Part shown: piece after piece, positions 1-9,698 of the stretch
Position numbering within the stretch: position 1 is the stretch's first letter
Layout: every line of letters begins with the position of its first letter
Source of the DNA: JASGKO01 sp049840595
GTDB lineage: Bacteria > Verrucomicrobiota > Verrucomicrobiia > Chthoniobacterales > Chthoniobacteraceae
DNA: 64,000 nucleotides
Direction: 5' to 3'
Assembly (NCBI GenBank): GCA_049840595.1
Contig: JASGKO010000033.1
Span: 59,350 to 123,349, forward strand
Translations under genes and position numbers: made by a program
The notes under the pieces: generated by a model
The model's database searches: none
Told to the model about the DNA's origin: nothing
What the model saw: the letters and a program-made list of their open reading frames with translations, nothing else

Positions 1-17
1 GGGGACGACGTACTGCA

Positions 18-1193
18 ATGAAAACACTGGCCGATGCGCTGCGAGAGGTGCTGGCCGAAGTGCCGGTGCTGCCACCGATCAGCGTGCCCATGTCCGAAGC
101 ACTGGGCCGTTCTGTTTCCCGGGAGCATTTTGCCATCCTGCCTCTGCCGCCGTTCGATCAATCCGCGATGGATGGCTACGCTGTCCGCGCGCTCGATGGT
201 GCGCGACCGGAGGGATTGACCCTGGTGGGTGAGCAACCGGCGGGGCTGGCGCGTGATTTGGAACTCCGGGCCGGCGAGGCCATTCGCATCTTCACTGGCG
301 GCAAGCTTCCACCGGGGGCGGATGCTGTGGTCATGCAGGAGGACGTGACCGTCGAATCCGGTCGGGTTTTCCCGCAGTGCCCTGTGGAGTCGGGGGAATT
401 CATTCGCCGCACCGGGGGTGATCTTTGTGTGGGACAAAAAATCCTTTCCGCCGGTATCCGGCTTACCGCGACCCAGGTGGCTCTGCTCGCTTCTCAAGGC
501 CTCGCCACGCTGGAGGTTGGTAATCGCCCCCGGGTGGCCATCCTTAGCACCGGAGATGAATTGCAGGAACCCGGCCAACCTCTGCTCCCAGGCCAAATTT
601 ACGGCAGCAACGGCCTCATGCTCGCCGCGTTGGCGCGTGAGCTTGGGGCGGAAGTGATCGATTTGGGCGTTGCGGTGGATGAGCCCGGCGCGTTGCGGGA
701 AAAGTTGCGGCGAGGTCTTGAATTCGACGCTCTGGTCATCAGCGGCGGCGTCTCCGTCGGTGAGCACGATCTGGTGAAATCGGAACTCGCCGGTCTTGGA
801 GTGGAACTGCGCCTCTGGCGGGTGGCGGTAAAACCGGGCAAGCCCTTCCTCTTCGCGCGGAAGGCGGACTGCTGCGTCTTCGGCCTGCCGGGAAATCCCG
901 TTTCGTCCTTCGTTACCTGGCTATTGCTGGTGCGTCCGGCGATTTTGAAAATGTCCGGCGCGACCGACCTGGAACTGCCCACCGTGCAAGCCCCACTGCT
1001 CGCCGCGCTCAAAAACCCCGGCGACCGCTTGCTCTTCGTCCGTGGAAAACTTTCCCCCGTCGGTTTCCAGCCTCTCGGCCCGCAGGAATCCCACGCCCTC
1101 TTTAGTCTCAGCCAGTGCAACGCGATGGTGCGCCTCGATCCCGGCTCCGAAATCGTCATCGGCACCTCTGTTTCTGTCGAGCTTTTCGGATAG
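18..1193 (+). CDS. moeA: Molybdopterin molybdenumtransferase MoeA
   Basis: Inserts molybdate into adenylylated molybdopterin in the last step of molybdenum cofactor synthesis, in the cytoplasm. At 391 aa it has the usual family length. The N-terminal MoeA part shows PPFDQSAMDGYAV near residue 46 and FTGGKLPPGADAVV near 92. The central MoCF-binding domain shows STGDEL near 180 and ISGGVSVGEHD near 243, followed by KPGKP and LPGNPVSS. The C-terminal beta-barrel MoeA domain ends at the natural stop. The ATG at 18 gives a standard N-terminus (MKTLADALREVL). The sequence immediately upstream is cut by the window, so an operon with other moa/moe genes cannot be seen. No lesion is visible. Confidence 0.97.
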   Translation: MKTLADALREVLAEVPVLPPISVPMSEALGRSVSREHFAILPLPPFDQSAMDGYAVRALDGARPEGLTLVGEQPAGLARDLELRAGEAIRIFTGGKLPPGADAVVMQEDVTVESGRVFPQCPVESGEFIRRTGGDLCVGQKILSAGIRLTATQVALLASQGLATLEVGNRPRVAILSTGDELQEPGQPLLPGQIYGSNGLMLAALARELGAEVIDLGVAVDEPGALREKLRRGLEFDALVISGGVSVGEHDLVKSELAGLGVELRLWRVAVKPGKPFLFARKADCCVFGLPGNPVSSFVTWLLLVRPAILKMSGATDLELPTVQAPLLAALKNPGDRLLFVRGKLSPVGFQPLGPQESHALFSLSQCNAMVRLDPGSEIVIGTSVSVELFG

Positions 1194-1303
1194 TCATCTC
1201 ATCTCAAATCGAAAGCTGGTGGGGGGCACCCGGGGCAGTAGGAGCCATTTGATAGCTTCGTTTTTTCGTTTCATTTCGAGTCTTTCGCTGGCTCTTCTTC
1301 CCG

Positions 1304-1344
1304 AAAAAACGCCGCGCCGGAGAGCGAGTGCTTCCGACGCGGCG
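1304..1344 (-). terminator. Rho-independent terminator after the EF-hand gene
   Basis: A 12-bp GC-rich stem (1310-1321 with 1333-1344, one G-U-type mismatch) and an 11-nt loop are followed on the minus strand by six T. It lies between convergent moeA and the EF-hand gene and best serves the latter. Confidence 0.75.
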
Positions 1345-1377
1345 CGCCTTTTCGGTTTTGCCAGAGTGGTTGGAAAA

Positions 1378-1752
1378 TTATTGCTGTCCGGCAGGTGGCG
1401 GAGCGTCCTGCGCTCCCGAGCCTTGGCCGTCAGGTCCACCGGGGCCGCCGAACCCACGATGCGGCGGGCCGAATTCATCCGGGGTCAACTGGCCGTCGCC
1501 GTTCTTGTCGAGCGTCTTCAGCTCGGCGGCGGCATTGGCGATTTCGGTGGCATCGATCACCCCGTCTTTATTCACATCCAGCGCCATCACCAGCGGCGAT
1601 GGGGGGTGGTGTGGGTGCGGGCGTCCGTCCCCGGGGGAGTTGGAGGGGGAGCTCGTCGGAGTCGGGCTGGCCGACTGGGCCATGACCGAGATGGTGATTG
1701 CCCCCAAGGCCGCCAGCGCGGCAATTGCGAATTTCTGATGTTTAGCTTGCAT
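1378..1752 (-). CDS. Exported EF-hand calcium-binding protein
   Basis: A 124-aa protein with an N-terminal signal peptide (about residues 1-25, hydrophobic AIAALAALGAITISVMAQ, then a Ser/Thr/Pro-rich stretch). It has two EF-hand loops, DVNKDGVIDATE near residue 58 and DKNGDGQLTPDE near residue 80, both with the D-x-[ND]-x-D-G pattern and terminal Glu. The tail is Gly/Pro-rich. It is likely a periplasmic or surface calcium-binding protein of unknown specific role. The start ATG is preceded by AAAGGAT. It is divergent from the two-component system at 1929 and ends at a clear terminator. Confidence 0.85.
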   Translation of the reverse strand: MQAKHQKFAIAALAALGAITISVMAQSASPTPTSSPSNSPGDGRPHPHHPPSPLVMALDVNKDGVIDATEIANAAAELKTLDKNGDGQLTPDEFGPPHRGFGGPGGPDGQGSGAQDAPPPAGQQ

Positions 1753-1928
1753 GGTTATATCCTTTGTTTGGTGCCGGTCAGCTTTGGCTGGCAGGGGAAC
1801 TTGTTGGTTCCGAGAGATTACACCCCGTTTCTGTAAAGGTTCCGTTTGTTTTAGTGGGGAAAATTGTTAAGCACTCGTAAAAGTGTCCGCAGTATGAGAG
1901 TTTAGGGATAGTTTCCCTCCGTAAAATC

Positions 1929-2669
1929 ATGTCGAACACCTCCTTTCCTGCCGCTTCCGGGCCTTCCCGGGTGCTTGTGATTGATGACGATCGGAAACTC
2001 TGCCGCCTCATCAAGACTTACCTCGAACCCCTGGGCTACGAGGTGGCAGTCGTGCATAGTGGCCCTGCAGGGAGCGAACTGGCGGTGCAGGAGCCGTGGC
2101 ATGCGGTGATTTTGGACGTAATGCTGCCCGAAATGGACGGTTTCGAGGTGCTCAAAAAAATCCGCCATGAGAGCGACGTGCCGGTGCTCATGCTCACCGC
2201 GCGTGGTGATGAGGCGGATCGAATCGTGGGCCTGGAGATTGGGGCCGATGATTATTTGCCCAAGACTTTTTCCACCCGCGAGTTGCTCGCGCGGCTGCGG
2301 GCGGTCACCCGTCGCGCCTCGCGCCTTGCAGCGAAGGATTCCGACAACCAGCTCGAGCTCGTGCTCGGCCCGCTGCACATCCATTTCGGCGCGCATACCG
2401 CCGCCATCCACGATCAGCCGCTGGTGCTTACTCCCGTGGAATTCGACCTGCTGGCGAGCCTCGCCCGCGCGGCAGGTCGGGTGAAGACCCGCGAGCAGCT
2501 GCTCGAGGAGATTCGCGAGCGCGATTACGAGGTCTTTGACCGCTCGATCGATGTGCATGTCTCCGCCCTGCGCAAAAAGCTCGGCGACGATGCGAAATCC
2601 CCCCGCTTCATTCGCACGGTCCGGTCCGTGGGATACCTGTTTCGTCTCCCCAACGACGATTTGTCGTGA
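1929..2669 (+). CDS. OmpR/CpxR-family response regulator
   Basis: A 246-aa DNA-binding response regulator. The receiver domain (about residues 13-125) has the acidic pair in VIDDDRK, phospho-acceptor Asp in VILDVMLPEMDG near residue 63, and Lys in YLPKTFS near 113. A winged-helix effector domain follows (about 150-240, ending in the RTVRSVGYLFR signature). Its stop overlaps the start of the kinase gene downstream by 4 bases, so the two form a co-translated pair. The acidic receiver and the CpxA-like kinase suggest an envelope-stress type system, but the regulon is unknown. Confidence 0.93.
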   Translation: MSNTSFPAASGPSRVLVIDDDRKLCRLIKTYLEPLGYEVAVVHSGPAGSELAVQEPWHAVILDVMLPEMDGFEVLKKIRHESDVPVLMLTARGDEADRIVGLEIGADDYLPKTFSTRELLARLRAVTRRASRLAAKDSDNQLELVLGPLHIHFGAHTAAIHDQPLVLTPVEFDLLASLARAAGRVKTREQLLEEIRERDYEVFDRSIDVHVSALRKKLGDDAKSPRFIRTVRSVGYLFRLPNDDLS

Positions 2670-4223
2670 TCATGAAGCTGCGTCTCCCGCTTTATCTCAA
2701 AATCCTTGGCTGGTTTTTCCTAAACGTCGCGTTGGTGGGCGCGGGGTTGTTGATGATGGGACAGTTGCAGTTCCGCTTCGGTCTCGATGCGCTCATTGCC
2801 GGTCCCTCGGGAGGGCGTCTGCGCGATGTAAGCCAGATCCTTTTCTCGGAGGCTCGGGTATTCTTCGCAGGATCAGTGGACGAGTATTTTGAAACACTTC
2901 TCCGAGGCCTACGGGGTGAGCTTTACCCTATTTGATAACAATGGCACGCAACGCGCCGGGAACCCGGTGGTCTTGCCGCCCGAGGTGGTCACCCGGTTGC
3001 AGCAGGAGTTTCGGGGACACGGCTTTGGCGGTCCTGGTGATATGGGGGGTGGTGCTGAAAATGCGAATCCGGCGCAAGTCCGTAACGGCGTTGGGGTCTC
3101 TGGTGCCGCTGGGAACTCCGGAGACCGGCCCGATGATGGCCCCGGCGGCCCACGTCATCGACTGATGATTCATACCTCCAATCCCAGTCGCTACTGGGTG
3201 GTGTTGCATTTTCCGCCGTTTTTTATGCGGGATGGAGGGCCGGGGGCGGGGCCCAGTCCGGGGGGAATGCCGATGCTCGCTCCGCTCACGCTGGTGGTGG
3301 AGTCGAGTTCCATCAATGGCGGCGGGCTCTTCTTTGAAATCACCCCCTGGCTCTATGCGGGGCTCGGGGTCTTGGTGCTTTCGCTCGTGCTCTGGATTCC
3401 ATTGGTGCGAGGGATTACCCGCTCCATCGGGAAAATGAATACGGCTACGCGGCAGATTGCCGAGGGCGCGTTCGATACCCGCATCGCAAGCTGCCGAAAC
3501 GACGAGTTGGGCACGCTTTCCCATTCCATCAACCACATGGCGGAGCGGCTGGAGGGCTTCGTGGCAGGGCAAAAGCGATTTCTGGGGGATATCGCCCACG
3601 AGCTCTGCACGCCCATTGCCCGCATGCAGATGGCGATGGGCATCCTTGAGCAGCGAATCGATGAAAGCGAGGCCGAGTCCATTGAGGATCTGCGCGAGGA
3701 GTTGCAGGAGATGTCGCTGCTGGTGAATGAACTGCTTTCCTTTTCCAAGGCCTCGCTGGGAGCGCGCACGCTCCAGCACAAGCCCATCGAGTTGCGGGCA
3801 TTTTTGGACCGGGTGATCGAGCGCGAGGCAAGTGGAAACCCCATCGTCAATTCCGTGCATGAAACGCTCCAGGTAATGGTCGAGCCCGATCTTTTCCAGC
3901 GAGCCGTGGCCAATCTGCTCCGCAACGCATTACGCTACGCGGGTTCCGCCGGGCCGATTGGCTTCTCCGCCAGTCGCGAGCACGAGTATGTGTGGCTTAC
4001 AGTATGGGATTGCGGCCCCGGCATCCCGGAGGATGCACTGGCACGGGTCTTCGATCCGTTTTATCGTGTGGACCCGTCGCGGGATCGGGAAACCGGTGGG
4101 GTTGGACTGGGGCTGGCGATTGTCAAAACCTGCATTGAAGGCTGTGGCGGCACCATTACCTGTCGCAACCGGCCTGGGGGCGGTGCGGAGTTCGTCCTGC
4201 GGTTGCTGAGCGCAGGCAAATAA
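2666..4223 (+). CDS. CpxA-like sensor histidine kinase (frameshift near 2888)
   Basis: Partner of the upstream regulator. The first segment gives TM1 (ILGWFFLNVALVGAGLLMMG) and the start of the periplasmic sensor. The reading frame then shifts at a run of four T (2887-2890); removing one T joins it to the rest. The periplasmic part contains the CpxA-type stretch YGVSFTLFDNNGTQRAG and a Gly/Pro-rich insert. TM2 lies near 3345-3410, then HAMP, then the HisKA box AHELCTPIAR, the N box NLLRNALRYA, the G1 box DCGPGIP and the G2 box GVGLGLAIVK. Cys in the H-box where Ser/Arg is usual is unusual. The shift is more likely sequencing error than inactivation, since both halves are well conserved. Confidence 0.88.
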
Positions 4224-4315
4224 CGCACCGATGCCCTGCTCTGGTCGTAAAAATAGTGTGGTCCCGGCTGTGTAAACAGCGTTGCCAAATCCGTTGCATT
4301 GCGCATGCTACTCCC

Positions 4316-5491
4316 ATGGTGAATGCCGCTGCCTCCTGCATCGTTCGCGAGCCATTTTCCGAGCAAAAGGTCCGGGACGCCGCCCATCGCCTGTTGCAGG
4401 ACATTGGTGGACGGGTGACGTGTGCATTCGTTTTTGTTTCGCCGGACTACGTGGAGCATCTGGAAGACTTTTTAGAACTGGTGCAGTTGCACGGCCATGT
4501 CCCGGAAATGATCGGCTGCACCGGTTGGGGCATCATTGGCCGGGCTACGGAAGTGGAGCAGGAATCGGGTTTCAGCCTGCTCTTTCTACACCTGCCGCAG
4601 ACGAAGGTGACCGTAGTTTCGTTGCCCTATACCGATAGCCAGTACCTTTCCAGCCCCACCGACTGGCATCGCGCCACCAAGGTGGGTGGCAAAGAGGTGG
4701 ATGCGTGGCTGGCCGTGGCTGATCCGGTGGGCGATTCGCTGGAGCACTGGCTCGAAGGTTTGAACAAGGCGTGGCCCGGTATTCCGTGTCTCGGTGGGCT
4801 CGCCAGCAGTTCCAGCGCGGTCGGGGAGACGATTATTTTTCATAACCGCCGTCGGCTGGAGAGCGGCTTTGTGGCGTTTGCCCTGCAGGGGGGCGTGCGA
4901 TTGCTGCCCATCGTCAGCCAGGGGTGCAAGCCCATCGGCGAGCCGCTGCCGATCACCAAGGCGGAGGATAACGCCGTCTTCGAACTGGGCACCCGCAAGG
5001 CTTTCGGCACGCTCACCGAGGTCTATCACTCCCTGCCCGAGAGCGACCGCCTGCGCGCGCATGGCAATCTCTTCGCCGGGCTCGCCATGTCGGAGTATGT
5101 GGATGAATACAAGCGCGGCGACTTCCTCATCCGCAACATTCTCGGGGCTAACCCGGAGAACGGTGCCGTGGTCATCAACGCCATCCCTCGCGTGGGACAA
5201 ACGCTGCAATACCAGCTCCGCGATGCCCAGACGGCGGATGAAGACCTGCGTCTCGCCATCCAGGAGGCGAAGCATACCGGCATCCATCCCTTCGCCGCTC
5301 TGCTTTTTAGTTGCAACGGCCGCGGTCGCGGCCTGTTCGGGCTCGCGCATCACGATGCCGGGGTGTTGAACGAATCCTTCGAGTGCGTCCCCTGCGCGGG
5401 CTTCTTCTGCAATGGAGAAATCGGCCCGGTGGGCGGCATCAATTTCATCCACAGCTACACCGCTTCGATCGCGCTGCTGGCGGATGCTTGA
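4316..5491 (+). CDS. FIST-domain sensory protein
   Basis: A FIST N plus FIST C protein, a family proposed to sense small ligands such as amino acids and often found beside kinases. The N-terminal half contains CTGWGIIG and the SLLFLHLP strand. The middle carries PCLGGLASSS, and the C-terminal half has LFAGLAMSEY and the FSCNGRGRGLFG / AGFFCNGEIGPVGG motifs typical of FIST_C. The ATG at 4316 is chosen. A GTG at 4256 would add 20 residues rich in Arg/Cys that do not look like a FIST N-terminus. It sits 92 bp after the two-component kinase on the same strand and may feed into it. Confidence 0.88.
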   Translation: MVNAAASCIVREPFSEQKVRDAAHRLLQDIGGRVTCAFVFVSPDYVEHLEDFLELVQLHGHVPEMIGCTGWGIIGRATEVEQESGFSLLFLHLPQTKVTVVSLPYTDSQYLSSPTDWHRATKVGGKEVDAWLAVADPVGDSLEHWLEGLNKAWPGIPCLGGLASSSSAVGETIIFHNRRRLESGFVAFALQGGVRLLPIVSQGCKPIGEPLPITKAEDNAVFELGTRKAFGTLTEVYHSLPESDRLRAHGNLFAGLAMSEYVDEYKRGDFLIRNILGANPENGAVVINAIPRVGQTLQYQLRDAQTADEDLRLAIQEAKHTGIHPFAALLFSCNGRGRGLFGLAHHDAGVLNESFECVPCAGFFCNGEIGPVGGINFIHSYTASIALLADA

Positions 5492-5621
5492 GCGCGTTTG
5501 GCTACCACCAGGGATCACCTCGTTTCCCCTGCGCGGTGCAGTTCTTCATAGCGGCAAGCGCGTCCTCATTTTCCAGAACCAATCTAACCTTTCTCCGTCC
5601 TTTGCCGATATAGAGAGGTAA

Positions 5622-6263
5622 ATGTCCGCCGCCGCTTCCAGCCTTTCTCCTGCCAAAACGAAAAAGCTCTTCCGCGCTTTGTTCGTCGGTGGCTGGGTGT
5701 GCGCGCTCACTATCCCGCTGGCCTGGTTGTCGGCCTCGCACGATTTGCCTTTCCAGGCCAATCAACTTCCGGTGCCGCTTTTGCCAAAGGCCGACGATCT
5801 GGTGGTGGCGGGAAAATGGCAGCTTATCCATTTTGTTGCCAGCGATTGCCCGTGCTCGCGCTCGGTGATCAAGCATCTGGTGCATCGCGGGGCACTCCAT
5901 GGCGTTTTTGAGGAAGTAATCCTCGTCGGAGCCGATCCGATGCTGCAAACACAACTGCAAGCACGCGGCTTCATGGTTCGCACGGTGACTGAGCAGGAAA
6001 TCGCAAAGCTGCCCGGGCTTCACGGTGTGCCGGGTTTGTTCGTTCGTTCACCCGCGCAGGAACTGGTTTATTCGGGCGGCTATGTGCCCACCGGGGTGGT
6101 ATTCTTGGCGGATAATCTGGAGTCCTCCCTGCTGGCGCGACTGCAGGCCGGGGAAAAAGTCGCCGCCTATCAGGTGACCGGCTGTGTGGCCAGCCAGCGC
6201 ATCGGGCGTGAGCTTGATCCACTCCAGGCGCGCTATTCCTCCATCACGGTTCAAGCGCGCTGA
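5622..6263 (+). CDS. Membrane-anchored thioredoxin-like protein
   Basis: A 213-aa protein with a single N-terminal membrane segment (about residues 19-40, ALFVGGWVCALTIPLAWLS), so the rest probably lies outside the cytoplasm. A thioredoxin-like fold is suggested by the strand LIHFVASDCPCSRSV near residue 67-81, which holds a C-x-C where thioredoxins have CxxC, and by the cis-Pro-like GVPGLFV near 133. The later GCVASQ is a further Cys. The function is probably thiol redox or metal handling, but the exact substrate is unknown. It is on the same strand as the FIST gene, 130 bp downstream; the gap holds nothing recognisable. Confidence 0.6.
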   Translation: MSAAASSLSPAKTKKLFRALFVGGWVCALTIPLAWLSASHDLPFQANQLPVPLLPKADDLVVAGKWQLIHFVASDCPCSRSVIKHLVHRGALHGVFEEVILVGADPMLQTQLQARGFMVRTVTEQEIAKLPGLHGVPGLFVRSPAQELVYSGGYVPTGVVFLADNLESSLLARLQAGEKVAAYQVTGCVASQRIGRELDPLQARYSSITVQAR

Positions 6264-6423
6264 TTTGGTAGGGATAACCACTCTGCTCCTGGTGCCGACA
6301 CGCTGTGTCGTGACAGAAAAGTGAAAGATGAATCTTCCCGCACCACGCCCCGAGTGTCCCCGGTGAGTCCATTCCCACAGTTTTAGAGCGGGAACGGGCA
6401 GGTTCTACTTCCGGCGACACCCC

Positions 6424-7611
6424 TTACACCGCCGCGTTCAACTCGCCCGCCGAGCTGTCCGCTTTCTGGCTGTAAGCCGCCGCCGCCCAAGTGGGCACCG
6501 GTTGATCGGTGATCTCCGTCGGCTTGGGAAGTTGGAGCGCGATGCCCAGGAATTGCCGCACGATTGCCGGATCGAAAGCCGCGCCGGAGAGCCGCTCAAT
6601 CTCATTCACCGCCTCGTCGCGGGAAGTGCTCGAAGTCGTGAAATGGACGATTGGCGCCAGCATGCGCGCGGTTTCGCAGATTTCCGTGCTGGAAAGGCCG
6701 TCGGGATATCCGGTTCCGTCGAAGCGCTCATGGTGCGAGCGCACCGCCTGGCCGACCGAAGCGCCAAAGCCCGCCGAGAGTGCCATCTTCTGGCTGTGTA
6801 CCGGGTGCTGCCGGAACAGCGCGGCGGATTCGCTATGGATGTCGATGCGCCCGGTGAGACATTTCCAAAGATACTCGCGCGAGTAGGTGACCAGCCCGAG
6901 ATCGTGCGCCCAGGCGGCGGCGACCAGATGATCCGTTTGCGTGGCCGAGAGGCCGCCGCTTGCGGCGAAGAGCTTCGCGATCTCCACGCTTTGCTTCGTT
7001 TGCCGGCCGACGATCGGCGAGAAGGCGGTGAGCATCGCCTCGCAAAAATCGAATTGCTTGAGCCGGCTGGAACGCAGCCCGGTGATCGTTTCGTCGAGCA
7101 CCTGCTTCTGCGCGGCCAGTTCGGCGATCCGCATCTCGTGAAGGCGGCTGATCTGCGTCAGTTCATGGTTGAGCCGTTGCGTGGAGTCCTGCAGATAGGA
7201 GTTGTGTTCCAGCAGTTGGTAGCGTTGCACGGCGTTTTGCACCGTGGCGATCACCTCGGCGTTCGACCACGGCTTGCCGAGAAAGCGGTGGATTTCCCCG
7301 CGGTTGATCGCTTCGACGAGGGTCTGCACCGAGAGCAGGCCCGTGATGAGAATACGCGAGGTGTTCGGCTGGATCTCGCGGATGCGCTGGAGCAGTTCCA
7401 ACCCCTGCATCAAGTCCATTCGCTGGTCGGAAATGGCAACCGCGACCGGGTTGTTCTTCGCATACTCGATCGCGGCAAAAGGATCTTCCGTGGAAAAAAC
7501 TGGATAGTTCGCCGTCTGCAGCGTCGCCTCCAGCGCGTAGAGGACCATGGGGTCGTCATCCACAATCAGGATGTTCCGACACTCGCAATGGAACTCGCGG
7601 GGCAGATTCAT
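6424..7611 (-). CDS. Response regulator with HD-GYP domain
   Basis: A RpfG-type protein of 395 aa. The receiver domain (about 12-130) has ILIVDDDP and AISDQRMD as the phospho-acceptor region, with Lys in FLGKPWS. A coiled-coil linker follows (about 130-190). The HD-GYP-like domain shows AAAWAHDLGL (HD pair) near 232 and SHHERFDGTGYPDG near 292, which fits cyclic-di-GMP phosphodiesterases. It is the last gene of a four-gene minus-strand operon, and its start overlaps the kinase stop (ATGA). A c-di-GMP-degrading output for the adjacent kinase is the natural inference. Confidence 0.9.
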   Translation of the reverse strand: MNLPREFHCECRNILIVDDDPMVLYALEATLQTANYPVFSTEDPFAAIEYAKNNPVAVAISDQRMDLMQGLELLQRIREIQPNTSRILITGLLSVQTLVEAINRGEIHRFLGKPWSNAEVIATVQNAVQRYQLLEHNSYLQDSTQRLNHELTQISRLHEMRIAELAAQKQVLDETITGLRSSRLKQFDFCEAMLTAFSPIVGRQTKQSVEIAKLFAASGGLSATQTDHLVAAAWAHDLGLVTYSREYLWKCLTGRIDIHSESAALFRQHPVHSQKMALSAGFGASVGQAVRSHHERFDGTGYPDGLSSTEICETARMLAPIVHFTTSSTSRDEAVNEIERLSGAAFDPAIVRQFLGIALQLPKPTEITDQPVPTWAAAAYSQKADSSAGELNAAV

Positions 7612-8388
7612 GAGGCGGGATCGGGCGCGGATTGCGGAAGCGTGAGCACCGCCTCGGCTCCGGCTTCGTAGTGGCTGGAAACGCTCAGATCACCGCCCAT
7701 CTTCCGCGCCAGCAGTCGGGCGCGATACAGGCCCAGTCCCGCATGGCCGGTGGCCGCCCGCGTGGTGGCAAAGGGCTCGAAGAGCCGGTCCTTGATTTCC
7801 GGGCCGATGCCGTGGCCGTTGTCACGGATGGACACCGTGCTTTCCTCACCGTGTTTTTGAATCGAGATCCAGATGGTCGCGCCTTGCTTGGAAAGGGATT
7901 CGCCTGCATTTTCCACGACGTGCATCAGGATTTCCGCGATCGCCCGGCGGCTGCCGTAAACCGGCGTCGGTTCGTTGCCATGGGAAAAGTTCACCTTCGT
8001 ATTCTTCGGGAGCAACTGGGTGAGCAGGGGCAGGCTCGTCATCGATGATGCCCTCCAGGGCGTAGAAACTCGTATCATCCTGCTGCTCGTTGAGGTGCAG
8101 TCGGGTGACTTGCTGGATCGAGTCCAGCGATGTGCGCAGGGTCAGCGCGATTTCTTCCAGCCGCTCGTAAACGGGATCGCCGGGCTTCGTGTTCGACATG
8201 CCGTCCTCGGTCAGGAAGACCACACCGGTAATCACATTGTTAAACTTGTGCAGCAGCGAGAGGGTGAGCTCGGAGAGATAGGGGAGCTCACGAAACGCCA
8301 TGAGCTGCTGGTAGGCCGCCTCGAGCATGGCAGGCGTGGGCCGGGGTGTTTCCGCCGCGGGCAACTGGGAGCGGGTGGAGAGTTTCAT
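7608..8388 (-). CDS. Soluble histidine kinase (frameshift near 8040)
   Basis: A compact kinase without membrane segments. The N-terminal segment has a dimerisation/H-box-like stretch (LTLSLLHKFNNVITG, the H-x-F-N-N type found in hybrid kinases). After a +1 shift near 8036-8046 the second segment gives the ATPase domain, with N box EILMHVVENAGESL, G1 box DNGHGIGPEIKDRLFEPF and G2 box GHAGLGLYRARLLA. Overall length is 781 nt, consistent with one extra base. It starts 4 bp after the stop of the small gene upstream and overlaps the HD-GYP regulator downstream, so the two are very likely cognate partners. Confidence 0.85.
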
Positions 8389-8392
8389 GGGA

Positions 8393-8802
8393 TTAGCCGC
8401 AGGCGAGGATGCGTCGGGTCTGGGCCAGCGGGTTGTAGTATGGGCTGCTGCCGTAGCTGTGCCGCACGCTGCCCGCGCGGCGCGCGGCCATCCGGCATTC
8501 GTTGAGTCGAATGCTGATTTCCTTCGCCGCCTCCATCGTAGCCTGCAACTGCGTGGTGATGGCCGTGCGGATGCGCTCAACCATTTCCTCGCGCAGCGCC
8601 CGCGAGATGGGCGTGGTGGGATCGGCCAGGAGCTTCGTGGTAGCTCCTGCAACACCACGGTCTTGCGGGATTCCACGTGGACCAGGATCGTGGTCTCACC
8701 GCATCCGATCAAGGAAACCGCCTGCTGGCAGAGCGATTCAGGAGTGTACATGGAGCGGGAAACCTTGGTGGAAGGGGCGGAGAAACTTTTGGAGGCGTTC
8801 AT
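8393..8802 (-). CDS. Small conserved-looking protein in kinase operon (frameshift near 8640)
   Basis: The reading frame starts at ATG 8802 (MNASKSFSAPSTKV), runs through VSLIGCGETTILVHVESRKTVVLQEL, then needs one inserted base near 8638-8646. It continues as TKLLADPTTPISRALREEM and ends in a basic tail with SYGSSPYYNPLAQTRR. About 136 aa, no signal peptide, no recognised domain. The segment after the shift is predicted helical. It overlaps the lipoprotein stop by 4 bp (ATGA) and lies 4 bp before the kinase, so its product probably belongs to the same signalling pathway. Function unknown. Confidence 0.6.
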
Positions 8803-9497
8803 TGGGAGGAGGCGACGGGTTGAGTGATGGCCCGGGCGGGCAGGCGGTTGTAAATCTCGCGGGCTACGAATCGCGCGAAGCGGCGGGGGCTGAGCAGCGT
8901 GCCTTCTGCGTCGGGCGCCTTCACCTGCGGTTGGTCCTGGTTGGTCACACGATTATATTCGCGTGCCGCGGCGGCCACGGCTGGCTCCGAGGAATCGAAA
9001 GTCACGTCCACCGACCATAGCACCTGGTGCGTGGCGATGGAGACGAGCTTCGAGCGCACCCCGATTGCAATCGGCGGGTAGGGGCGATAATACGTGATGT
9101 CGGTGAAGAGCACGGCCTCCGCGCCATCCCGCTGCTGCAGGTTGGGGAAGAGCTCGGGTGGAATCACCGCGTTGGAGGAAATATCCTCCTGGCGAATGAT
9201 GCCGGTGAGTTCCTGCCGGCTCACCGCGATGCCTTCGAAGGTCTGGTTCTGGTTGAACTCGGAGTGGAAAATATTCTCGATCTCCTGCTCCGCATCCTGC
9301 GGTTGGATGGTGCCGGAAATCGGCAGCATCGCCACCCGCGTGAGCGGACCCGTGACCGGCGGGCGATAAACATTCAGGAGTTGACCCTGCACCGTCGCCG
9401 GTCGGGTTTTTACCGCAATGGGACCACCGCCGCTGCATCCGCTGAAGAGCAGCAGCGCAGGAAGCGCCACACACAAAATGAGTCCGTCCCGCCGCAT
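8799..9497 (-). CDS. Outer-membrane-type lipoprotein of unknown function
   Basis: The ATG at 9497 gives a lipoprotein signal (MRRDGLILCVALPALLLFSGC, lipobox FSGC), so upstream in-frame starts are rejected. The mature part (about 210 aa) contains VAMLPISGTIQPQDAEQEIENIFHSEF and later DGAEAVLFTDITYYRPYPPIAIGVRSKLV. This resembles proteins that assemble a beta-rich periplasmic domain around an ancestral CsgG/TolB-N like fold, but the match is only suggestive. It is the first gene of the operon with the kinase and HD-GYP protein, making it a candidate envelope sensor or output for that system. Confidence 0.7.
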   Translation of the reverse strand: MRRDGLILCVALPALLLFSGCSGGGPIAVKTRPATVQGQLLNVYRPPVTGPLTRVAMLPISGTIQPQDAEQEIENIFHSEFNQNQTFEGIAVSRQELTGIIRQEDISSNAVIPPELFPNLQQRDGAEAVLFTDITYYRPYPPIAIGVRSKLVSIATHQVLWSVDVTFDSSEPAVAAAAREYNRVTNQDQPQVKAPDAEGTLLSPRRFARFVAREIYNRLPARAITQPVASSQ

Positions 9498-9698
9498 ATT
9501 TGTAAAGATAGCGGCCCAGGCCGGGGCGTAAAGTCCCAAGTGCAAACCACGGGCACGGCTAAGGCGTGCCGCCAACCGGAAAAAGGTGTGCGTTGAGCGA
9601 ATGGGCATTTCCCGGGATATCGGATGGAGCGGGGGGAACTTGAGAAGTTGTTGTGGAAAGGGCGAGGATTAAGCCATCAAACCGATGGGTGATCAGTT

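Noticed and set aside
2885..2892. Programmed ribosomal frameshifting in the CpxA-like kinase
   Set aside because: The same kind of shift occurs in dozens of unrelated genes of the window, without slippery heptamer plus pseudoknot; sequence error is simpler.
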